In this document: in pieces, positions 1 through 8,700 of the stretch
Numbering within the stretch: the first letter of the stretch is position 1
Layout of the letters: every line of letters begins with the position of its first letter
From: CAZJHX01 sp964545715
Lineage (GTDB): Bacteria > Myxococcota_A > UBA9042 > GCA-2863065
Reading direction: 5' to 3'
NCBI GenBank assembly: GCA_964545715.1
Contig: CAZJHX010000155.1
Coordinates: 1-25,168, forward strand
Length of the DNA: 25,168 nucleotides
Made by a program: the position numbers and the translations under genes
Notes under the pieces: generated by a model
Told to the model about the DNA's origin: nothing
Database searches by the model: none
Seen by the model: only the letters and a program-made list of their open reading frames with translations

Positions 1-79
<79 letters not shown>

Positions 80-81
80 GC

Positions 82-1323
<1,242 letters not shown>

Positions 1324-1349
1324 GTTGTGGGCAGCTTAGCACCGATCGC

Positions 1350-1384
1350 GGGGTCAGGGTTTTGCGACCCCAGGCGGCGGGGTC
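1350..1384. repeat. Alternating inverted repeats GGGGTC / GACCCC / GGGGTC
   Basis: GGGGTC lies at 1350-1355, its complement GACCCC at 1366-1371, and GGGGTC again at 1379-1384. The middle copy can pair with either neighbour, giving two mutually exclusive 6-bp stems with loops of 10 and 7 nt. They lie 27-61 nt upstream of the kinase GTG on the minus strand, so they may be in its leader. They could equally be spaced operator half-sites for either divergent gene. Confidence 0.4.
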
Positions 1385-1445
1385 CACGCTCCCCAAAGCG
1401 CACGAAAAAACGCCGAAACAAAACGCAGTCCCACGAATGAGGTAC

Positions 1446-1461
1446 TGGCACGGGCGTTGCT
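1446..1461 (+). promoter_or_regulatory. Sigma-54-type promoter, full consensus match
   Basis: TGGCACGGGCGTTGCT matches the sigma-54 (RpoN) -24/-12 consensus TGGCACG-N4-TTGCW at every fixed position, with GG at 1447-1448 and GC at 1459-1460. Established knowledge: such promoters need an AAA+ enhancer-binding protein. The predicted start of transcription, about 1472, falls two bases before the GTG at 1474, so the message would be almost leaderless. A second, nearly identical copy precedes the next gene. Confidence 0.6.
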
Positions 1462-1473
1462 CAAGGACCGGCC

Positions 1474-2346
1474 GTGCGTTGGACCAAAGCCATACCGCTC
1501 GTAATGTTGATCGCGCTCGCCCAGGTCGGGTGCGCGGAGGATACCGTTGTCGACACGTCCTCCGCCTCGGCCGTCGACCAGCTGCTTCATCGCGTTGGCG
1601 GCATCCCAGACAGCAAGCAGGACTCGGCGCACGGACAGGTGCTGACCCTCGGAGACACCCTGGCCGACTTCGTCGAGGCGCTGCCGTTGGGAGCCCCGAT
1701 CTCCGACGCGGATCCGGCGCGCCACCTGCGGGTCTACCGGGTCCACATCGAGATGGGTCGCACGGTCGCGATCTTCATGCGCGCGCAGCCCCAAACGACC
1801 TTGGACAGCTATCTGCTGATGTACACGCCGGCGGCAGAGATTGGTGAGCAGGGGCTGGATCAGGCCGTCGCGCCCACACTTGCGCCCACCGACGCGCTGA
1901 TCGTGTTTCGTGCGGAGACGACCGGCATGCACCACATCTTTGCGTCTGGGGAGGGGCTCTCCAGCGGTGGTGGGTTCCATCTGGGGGTCTATGCGCTGGA
2001 CGAGAAACCGGGCGTTCGGCTGACGGTCAGCACCCCGACGCTTCGCGGCTTTGTCGCTCAGCTGCGGGTGTACGCGCTGGACACCGATCCGCTGGTGGCC
2101 GAGGGAACGCTGATAGAGGGCGCGGACGGGCTGCTGGCGGACGGCGCGAGCATCAGCGACGCCACGGTGGCCAACCAGGCCCTGGCGCGTCAGCTGGCCG
2201 CGCGCACCAACGCCACACGCTATCTGCTGTTCGAGGAGTTCATCCGGGTGGCGGGCGCTGAATCGACCGCCGCCGTGACCGCCGCGACCGGCCGCACCTG
2301 CGCGGCGCTATGGAAGGCGCTGGCCCTGCTGGACCGCGTGCTGTAG
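1474..2346 (+). CDS. Lipoprotein with PPC-like beta-sandwich, function unknown
   Basis: A 290-residue exported protein. The N-terminus (MRWTK, hydrophobic stretch, then QVGC with Cys20) reads as a lipoprotein signal, although Gln at -3 is atypical. Residues about 85-170 alternate hydrophobic strands with a YRVHIEMGRTVAIFM segment and a later GMHHIFASGE segment. This resembles a pre-peptidase C-terminal (PPC) beta-sandwich, but no protease domain is present. The last 100 residues are Ala-rich, probably helical and not recognised. The start is GTG at 1474, with AAGGA at 1463-1467 as a possible Shine-Dalgarno; the next in-frame ATG (1504) would leave too short a signal peptide. That Shine-Dalgarno would lie upstream of the predicted sigma-54 transcription start, a conflict discussed in the findings. 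The gene is followed by another exported protein under a similar promoter. Confidence 0.8.
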   Translation: MRWTKAIPLVMLIALAQVGCAEDTVVDTSSASAVDQLLHRVGGIPDSKQDSAHGQVLTLGDTLADFVEALPLGAPISDADPARHLRVYRVHIEMGRTVAIFMRAQPQTTLDSYLLMYTPAAEIGEQGLDQAVAPTLAPTDALIVFRAETTGMHHIFASGEGLSSGGGFHLGVYALDEKPGVRLTVSTPTLRGFVAQLRVYALDTDPLVAEGTLIEGADGLLADGASISDATVANQALARQLAARTNATRYLLFEEFIRVAGAESTAAVTAATGRTCAALWKALALLDRVL

Positions 2347-2434
2347 CCCGCGTGTGTCCGGGTTTACACGTGCGTGCGGGCGAGCGCCCACGACCGCGGG
2401 CGGGCACGAGCGAGCAGCCCCCCGTTTAGAGAAG

Positions 2435-2450
2435 CGGCACGCGCGTTGCT
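2435..2450 (+). promoter_or_regulatory. Second sigma-54-type promoter
   Basis: CGGCACGCGCGTTGCT differs from the consensus only at the first, weakly conserved base and keeps GG (2436-2437) and GC (2448-2449) ten bases apart. It shares 14 of 15 bases (GGCACGSGCGTTGCT) with the copy at 1446-1461. The predicted transcription start, about 2461, leaves a short 13-nt leader that contains GGAGG (2463-2467), well placed for the ATG at 2474. Confidence 0.6.
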
Positions 2451-2473
2451 GAGAAGGGCGGCGGAGGTTGCCC

Positions 2474-3565
2474 ATGAAGAAGACGTTGCTCGTTGTCGCC
2501 GGCTGGTTCCTGCTGCCGGCGGTCGCCCTGGCGGACTGCCCTGATGACTCCGAACCGGCGCGCATGTGGTCCGGCGGCCGGACGGTGGTGGTGCGCGCCG
2601 ACGGCTACGCACACGTCTCCGTGAACGCCGGCAGGACGTTCTGCGGCGCTGAAGAGTTGTCGGGTGACGTGGCGGTCGCTGTCGACCGTCGCGGCACGAT
2701 CTGGGGCGCCGACGCCGAGAGCCAGGTGCTGATTCGGCGGACCAGGCGCGGGAAAGTCGTGCGCACGGCCGCTCCCAAGCTGGCGAAGCTGCGCGGGCCG
2801 CTTGAGCTGAAGACGGCGGGCGGCTGGATCGTGGTGCACGAGGACCTGGACCTGGAGGACGGCGCCCTGCTCGCCACGCGCGATCGCGGGCGCCGGTGGT
2901 ACTCCCAGGTGCTGCCCGAGTGCGGCAACAACGACTGTCAGTTCACAGTGCTGGGCGACGGCGGCTGGAGCTTGATGACCGGCTTTGAGGCGGGCTGCGG
3001 CGGCGGCTATCAAGAGCGCCATCTCGGACGCCTGGACGCTACGAGCCACCGCGAGGGGCCGTGGCCGTGGGACTCCCCGCTGTTCGCCACCGCGGGCGAC
3101 CACGTCTTCGGCTTCTGCGACGATGAGGCGGCCAACGTCCCGTGCTCGATCGACCGCAAGGGCGTCGTGCGGCGGCTCGAGCCGGGCAGACACATCGACG
3201 AGCTGGGGCCGGTCGGTGTGAGCCGGACGGGACGCCAGCTGGTCGCCGCCGGCTCGTGGTACGGCGTGCGAAAGGCCGGGCTGTGGCGTCGAGCGGCGCT
3301 GCCCGAGCGCACGGATACGCTTCTGGGGTTCGACAGGCGCGACCGGCCGGTCGTGCTGGCGGAGGCGGTCATCTACGGCCGCACGGCGCGGGGGTGGCGG
3401 ACCATAGCCCGGCTGCCGAACCCGGCGCCGCACCACGACACCGACATCCAGATGCTCGGGACTGGCGAGCTCGTCGCCCTGCAAGACGGCCGTCTGTATC
3501 GCCACACCTGTGATGAGTGGCAACCGGCCGACCTGGACGGCGCACCCGTCTGCGGGTCGCTCTAG
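2474..3565 (+). CDS. Secreted beta-propeller-like protein (BNR/Asp-box type)
   Basis: A 363-residue protein with a clear Sec signal peptide (MKKT, hydrophobic core, ALA|D with cleavage after Ala20). The mature part has repeated strand-turn patterns. They include VSVNAGRTF and ATRDRGRRWYSQVL, which look like the S-x-D-x-G-x-T-W Asp-box turns of sialidase/BNR or YCF48-like propellers. Six to ten Cys residues suggest disulfides outside the cytoplasm. No sialidase catalytic residues are recognised, so a binding or scaffold role is more likely than glycosidase activity; this is inference. ATG 2474 is chosen over TTG 2468 because it fits GGAGG at 2463-2467 and gives the better signal peptide. The neighbouring lipoprotein gene has the same promoter type, so the two are probably co-regulated. 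The gene is convergent with the transposase, with only 16 bases between the stops. Confidence 0.75.
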   Translation: MKKTLLVVAGWFLLPAVALADCPDDSEPARMWSGGRTVVVRADGYAHVSVNAGRTFCGAEELSGDVAVAVDRRGTIWGADAESQVLIRRTRRGKVVRTAAPKLAKLRGPLELKTAGGWIVVHEDLDLEDGALLATRDRGRRWYSQVLPECGNNDCQFTVLGDGGWSLMTGFEAGCGGGYQERHLGRLDATSHREGPWPWDSPLFATAGDHVFGFCDDEAANVPCSIDRKGVVRRLEPGRHIDELGPVGVSRTGRQLVAAGSWYGVRKAGLWRRAALPERTDTLLGFDRRDRPVVLAEAVIYGRTARGWRTIARLPNPAPHHDTDIQMLGTGELVALQDGRLYRHTCDEWQPADLDGAPVCGSL

Positions 3566-3581
3566 GACCAGCAGCGCATGG

Positions 3582-4289
3582 TCAGCGGGTCAGCCACGGG
3601 CGCGGCAGCTCTGCGATCGGGATGAGCCCGTGCTTTCGCCAGCCTTCACGGCGCAGCCACGTGCTTGGCGGGGCGCGGTCCAGGCATATGGCGTGCTCCG
3701 GCGGGGCCGGGTGCTCGCGCCAGCCTTCGAACTCCAGGCACGTGGAGTATGGGTCCAGCCAGTCTTTGGGATATCGGTGGCCACCCCGTGCGGCGTGGCG
3801 GCGCGCGTTGTTGAGGACATAGGCCAGACCGCGGCGAACCTCCAGCGGAGTCGTCAGCGCCCGGGCGTGGTAGCGGCCATCGAAGACCTTGCCGCGACGG
3901 CGCCACACCCCATTGAGGCAGCGGGCCAGCCGAATGCCCAGCCCCCGCATGGCCCGTGACAGCTCGCGCTTGTCGGGCGCCTCCACAATCAGGTGCAGGT
4001 GGTTGGTCATCACGCTCCAGTCGGTGATGCGCACCCCGAAGCGGGCGCACGCTGTGGCGAGCGCGCGGCGCACGACGCGAAAGGTCCGCGCGCGGCGCAG
4101 CGAGGGCAGCCCGGGGGCCAGGCGCATGGTGACGTGCAGCGGCGCACGCTCCTCGACGGCCGGCCGGATGACGTGCGCCACACGCCGGCGGACGCCCGGT
4201 TGACGCTTGCGACCGGCGCCTTTTCGCGCACCACCCCAGGACTTGAAGTCGAGGGCGAGCTGCCGTTTGCGGGATGAGGTGCGCGACAT
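3582..4289 (-). CDS. REP-associated / IS200-like HUH transposase (RAYT, Y1_Tnp)
   Basis: A 235-residue single-strand DNA nuclease of the Y1 transposase family, which nicks DNA through a tyrosine-5'-phosphate link. A basic N-terminus (WGGARKGAGRK, 18-28) is typical of RAYT-like proteins. The HUH metal motif is NHLHLIV (His97, His99), and Tyr157 in AYVLNNARRH is the likely catalytic tyrosine. GRYHAR (138-143) is another family signature. The length is close to that usual for the family, and no frameshift is seen. I find no IS200/IS605 end structures, target duplication or second gene, so it looks like a domesticated, solitary RAYT rather than an active IS. The nearest palindrome, GACCT-N7-AGGTC at 4364-4380, could be a REP-like site or just a terminator. 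Confidence 0.92.
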   Translation of the reverse strand: MSRTSSRKRQLALDFKSWGGARKGAGRKRQPGVRRRVAHVIRPAVEERAPLHVTMRLAPGLPSLRRARTFRVVRRALATACARFGVRITDWSVMTNHLHLIVEAPDKRELSRAMRGLGIRLARCLNGVWRRRGKVFDGRYHARALTTPLEVRRGLAYVLNNARRHAARGGHRYPKDWLDPYSTCLEFEGWREHPAPPEHAICLDRAPPSTWLRREGWRKHGLIPIAELPRPWLTR

Positions 4290-4363
4290 CTTGATTAGGC
4301 AGATGTTGGCCGTCCGTTCAGGAAGTCAAGCCTTGTTTCTGCTGGTTTGTTGTCGTGGAACCA

Positions 4364-4380
4364 GACCTGCCGGGGAGGTC
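4364..4380 (-). terminator. Hairpin right after the amidohydrolase stop
   Basis: GACCT (4364-4368) and AGGTC (4376-4380) form a 5-bp stem with a GC-rich 7-nt loop, abutting the TAG of the amidohydrolase gene on the minus strand. No T-tract follows, so intrinsic termination is uncertain. It could instead be a REP-like palindrome linked to the neighbouring RAYT. Confidence 0.3.
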
Positions 4381-5631
4381 CTAGAGCTTCTCCCCGCGCA
4401 GGAAGACGTCCTTAGGGGACGCCAGCGTCATCGGGTCAGCGATGGGATCGGCGGTCAGCACCAGAAAGGATGCGGCCTTGCCGGCTTCGAGGGCGCCCAG
4501 GTCGGTGAAGGACCAATACTCGGCCGGGGCGCTCGTGCCGGCTGCCAGGATCTCCGCGCCGCTCATCCCGGCTTTCATCATCAGGGCCAGCTCATCGCCG
4601 TCGATGCCGGCTGTCTGAGTGTTGCCGAAGTCGGTGCCGTACAAGACCTGGGCGCCCGCGTCGCGCAGCTGCTCGAGGTTGGAGACGGCCGAGGCGCTGC
4701 CCCCAAAGGCGCGCAGGCTGGAGACGACCGCCCTGTCCGCCCACTGCTCGATCGTGGCCTGTGTGAGGGCGCCTACCGGGGTGTGGGCCAGCAGATCGGC
4801 GCCCGCGTTGGCGGCGATCAGGGCCTCGTCGTTGCCCAGCGCATGGCTGGAGGTCTTGAGGCCCAGCGACTTGGCGCGCTCCACCGCGGCTTCCAGCGCG
4901 GGGAGAGACAGCTGGGGGCCGGACGTGACCGGCAGCTTGATCAAGCGCGCGCCCAGCCCGTGCAGCGTGGACACGGCCTCTTGCGCGGCGGTGGGGTCGG
5001 CGCATTCAAAGCCATAACCACCGGAGCCCCAGCTCTGCGTCGGATAGCCCTGCACAGCAGTGACCATGGGGCCGGAGCCGATCACGTCCATCGGGGCGAA
5101 GTCGGCTTCGAAAAACGACAGCGGCGCGGCCTGATCGACGGCCGCGATGACCCCGCCCTGCGCCATTTTGAGCGCGGCCGGCTTGTAGACCAGGTGCACG
5201 TGGCTGTCGATGAAGCCAGGGGCGATCCAGTGGCCCGACAGGTCGATGACGTCGGCGCCTGCCCGTGGCTGCGCGCGCGCGTCGCCCTGGAGGACGCTGG
5301 AGATGACGCCCTCTTTGACGACGACATCCACAGTGCCGCCGCCGGGGAGGGTGGCGTTGGTGAAGTAAAGGAGGTCCTCGTGATCAACACGCTCCGGAGG
5401 ACGTTGCGGAAGCGATCGTGTCTGGGTATCGGCGGTGCCGGATTGGGGCAGGTTGGAAGCGTCGGATTGTTGCGCTACGTCCGAGGGAGGGTGGACCGGC
5501 GCAATACTCTCGACGACTCCTGCACCACCGGCACAGCCGATAGCCACAGACAAAAACACCGCGGTGAACACCCTGGGGAGGCGGGACAAAGTGCGGTGCA
5601 ACGATGCTGCGTTATCGATCACGAGAACCAT
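4381..5631 (-). CDS. Lipoprotein amidohydrolase (imidazolonepropionase-like metal hydrolase)
   Basis: A 416-residue envelope hydrolase of the amidohydrolase superfamily. The metal-binding set appears complete: DSHVHL (His144, His146), Lys232 in LIKLPV as the candidate carboxylated lysine, His263 in SSHAL, His283 in LLAHTP and Asp334 in YGTDF. The C-terminal composite-domain strands (GALEAGKAASFLVL) are also present. Such enzymes hydrolyse C-N bonds of cyclic amides or dipeptides; the substrate here cannot be told. The N-terminus (hydrophobic 21-32, then AIGC with Cys33) indicates a lipoprotein. A Pro/Ser/Gln-rich tether (about 40-85) precedes the enzyme. The ATG at 5631 has only a weak Shine-Dalgarno (GAAGGG). 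It is on the same strand as the A2M gene upstream, 129 bases away, so co-transcription is possible. Confidence 0.88.
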   Translation of the reverse strand: MVLVIDNAASLHRTLSRLPRVFTAVFLSVAIGCAGGAGVVESIAPVHPPSDVAQQSDASNLPQSGTADTQTRSLPQRPPERVDHEDLLYFTNATLPGGGTVDVVVKEGVISSVLQGDARAQPRAGADVIDLSGHWIAPGFIDSHVHLVYKPAALKMAQGGVIAAVDQAAPLSFFEADFAPMDVIGSGPMVTAVQGYPTQSWGSGGYGFECADPTAAQEAVSTLHGLGARLIKLPVTSGPQLSLPALEAAVERAKSLGLKTSSHALGNDEALIAANAGADLLAHTPVGALTQATIEQWADRAVVSSLRAFGGSASAVSNLEQLRDAGAQVLYGTDFGNTQTAGIDGDELALMMKAGMSGAEILAAGTSAPAEYWSFTDLGALEAGKAASFLVLTADPIADPMTLASPKDVFLRGEKL

Positions 5632-5760
5632 CGCCCTTCTCTACGGGGGCGGCCGGAAGTTGGATCGGTGGGGGGGCGTTTTTTTTTTAAATACTGCCCG
5701 CCGTCGCCCGCGCCGACGCCGGGGTTTACGCACAATCACACCATAGGGGCGCGTGCGACC
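5632..5760. other. Intergenic spacer with G7-CG-T10 homopolymers
   Basis: The 129-bp gap between the A2M stop and the amidohydrolase start holds a G7 run (5670-5676) and a T10 run (5679-5688) followed by AAAT, striking in GC-rich DNA. A short stem, CGTCG at 5702-5706 with CGACG at 5714-5718, lies beside it. On the minus strand the tract reads as A10, so it is not a U-tract for the A2M gene. It might be an A-tract upstream of the amidohydrolase promoter. No good -35/-10 pair is visible. Confidence 0.35.
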
Positions 5761-8700
5761 CTAGGTGGCCGGGCTGTACATCTCCTCGGCTCGAGCAGGG
5801 GGGACCACGAACTCTCCGGGCGTGGTGGCCCGGGCCATGTAGGTATAGGTGTGGGGGCCCGGCCAGACGCGAGACGAGAACGCCTCGACCCGCTCGTCGC
5901 GCAGGTTCTGATGCGAGAACCACGTGCCCCACCAGGTTCTGCGGCTCGACCTGGACTGCTCCTCGGAAGGCTCCGTGCCCTGCAGGGCTGGGTTCAGCGG
6001 CTCCAGACCGGCGGGCAGGGGATCCACCAGCGCCACATGATAGCGTTGCTCCTGGGCCATCATCGTCAGCCGCACTCGTACGCGCGCGCCGGCCTTGATC
6101 TGCCAGCGGCCGTCGTCCGCACGCGACACGTCGCTCGGATCGTCGACCGCCTCGTACACGCGCTCGACGAAGAAGCCGTGATCGGCCGCCGCCAGGGTCA
6201 GGCTGGTCGGCGCGTATCGCATGCCGATCCGATAGTAGACTCGCCCACGCCCCTTCTTGCCCACGACGACGCGCTGGTCGCCTTTGGCCTTTGCGACCTC
6301 GGACATCGGGATGTCGACCCGGTGCTGCACGGTGTTGTGCCCCCGGAACCGGTGCTCACCGGCGTAGCGGCGTCCAAGCCACACGCGCGCCACAAAGTTC
6401 GGCGCCTTCTTCTCGTAGGTGGCGAAGTACTTCCTCAGCGCCAGCAGGACAAACGCGTTCTCCTGGGTGTTTCTCCAGCGCCCCCGCCGGCGCTGCGCCA
6501 GCAGGCCCCTCACGACCTTGCTGATGAGCGTGTTGTCCGGCTGGTCGGAGATGAGCGCCTCGAGCACCACCGCATCAGAGCGTCGATTTGAGTGTAAGAG
6601 GAGGTGTGAGCCTCTTGAATAATCGGCGCTCCAATGCGCCTTTCCGGCGTCCTCCACGACGCGGTTGTTCAGCGCCTGCCACAGGGAGGCGACCTGTGCC
6701 GTGGAGTCGCTGTCACCCGACATCACCGAGATCAGCCAGCCCATCGCCTCTGTTGACAGACCTGAGATTCGGCGGCGCCCGGTGAGCCTTTGGGCCGCCG
6801 CTGTATCGCGATCGCCCAGGATGCCCCGCACGTACAGGGCATAACTCTCGATGGCGGTGCGCACGCGCCCGGGATAGGAGCGCGTTTTCCCGCGCCGGAT
6901 GCCCTTGAGGTACCGGTGAGCCCTCTTGAGCATGTTTTTCGGTACAGCAAAGCCCTCTTGCTGCGCCCGGGCCAGCGCGTGGGTCACGTGCACGGTGAGA
7001 TAAGGCCAGGAGCGCCCTCTTGCCCGCCAGAAGCCCCAGCCACCATCCCGGGTTTGCAGCGCGGATAATCGCTTCAGGTCCCGGGCCACCGACGCGACCA
7101 TCGCGGCCTCGGAAGGCAGCCCGTCCGCGTCAAAGGCGCTCAGCACGTCTTTCAGTGCCACGAGCGCCAGCACGCGCGACGCGATCTGCTCCGAGCACTC
7201 GTACGGGTACGAGACCAGGTACAGCACGGCGTCGGTCAGGGCCTGCAAAGCGGTCGAGCTCGTCGTGACCTTCAGGCCGCCGAACTGCGGCGCGACATCG
7301 TCCGGGGCTCGCACCACGTGGGCCACGGCGCCGTCGTCGATCGTCCCGTACGCAGCAAACGCCTCCGCGGTGGCCGGCGTCCACACCGGGAGCGAGATCG
7401 CGGACGCGTCGGTCCATTTGCCGCCGACAGCCCCCATCTGGAAGCGCGCGGTGCCCGGATGAGTCGTGGCGGCTTCAAAGCGCACCTCAACTCGATCCTG
7501 CGCCCCGACTGTGATCGCTCGGCCCGCGCCCGCGGTCAGGGTCACCCCATGGGCGCGCATCCCGACTTGCACCGGCAGCGGGGCGTCCGTGTTGTTCTGC
7601 ACGACCACGGGGAACTCGAATCGGTCACCAGAGTTCAGAAAGCGCGGCCCCGACGGGCGGACCATGAGCGGCAGGACGGCCGTCAGCGATGACTCGCCTA
7701 GCCCAAATCGAGCGTTGCCTGCAGCCGCGACGGCGGTGATCCGGTAGCGCGTCAGATTGTCGGGCACAGTGACGTCGACAACCGCCCGGCCGCCCGAGTC
7801 GGTGCGCGCCGCCGCCTGGAACACGGCCAGGGCATCGAAGTTGGAGCGCATCTTCATCGCCGCCGCGGCACCGCCGTCGTCGACCTGCAGCTGCTTGAGC
7901 GGGGCGCGCGGCCTTCTCACCTTCACCGGCGGTCGCGGTGGCCCCGGCCAGCCGCCACCACTCTCTTCCGTAGCTTTCCTGGCGCCAGTATCCGACGTCT
8001 GGGCCGCGAGCCGGTCGGGATCCGGCAGGAGGAGGTTGGCGCGCAGGTGGTGACTCGCTCCTCGAAACGCGGCGGCTTTGTAGAACGCCTCGATCGGGTC
8101 CGAGATCCGGTAGTCGGTCAGCGCCAGGACCGCCTCGTCCACAACGATGACCGCGACCTCGGCGCCGGCGACCGGGGCGCCTGCGACGTCCTTCAAGGTG
8201 ACCCGGACCCGCGTCTTGCCCCCGGGTTCGACGGTGTTGTCGTCCGGCGCGACGTCGACTTGCATTCTGGCGTCCTTCGGAGGCACGGCCAGGCGTATTG
8301 AGCCCGTTGCGTAGGCGGGACGTGGCGGCAGCTTGGCGTTGATCTCGCCGTTCTTCCCCAGCCGGGGGGCTGCGCCCACCAGATCGACGCGGATCTGGAC
8401 AGCAGGCGCGTGCTGCGTGCGTATGGGCACCTTCAAGGTGTGTGAGTCCCCCGTCATGGAGAAGCGCTCGGTGCGCACATTGCCGGCGAGCTGCACCGTC
8501 ATCAGCCCCTCGGCCGACGAAAACGGTGACGCGACCAGCAGCTGCGCCGTTTCGCCAACGGCGTGCTCTTGTTTATCCGGGATGAGGCTGAGCTTCTGTT
8601 GGGACACGCCGTCTTCGGTCGGTGCTCTGCCCCCAGCCACCCAGATGGTCCGGCTGGTGCGGTTGGCGCGGCCCTTGTCATCGACCACCTCTGCCTCGAG

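Noticed and set aside
2426..3523. Open frame on the minus strand opposite the propeller protein
   Set aside because: The plus strand has a signal peptide, a Shine-Dalgarno and a promoter. The minus frame has none and no recognisable motif.
5679..5688. T10 tract as an intrinsic terminator
   Set aside because: It would serve a plus-strand transcript, but no plus-strand gene ends there and no GC hairpin directly precedes it.
4207..6591. 794-codon open frame on the plus strand
   Set aside because: It runs antisense through the transposase, amidohydrolase and A2M genes, all of which have complete family motifs. It is a GC-driven shadow frame with Arg/Gly/Ala-rich, motif-free translation.
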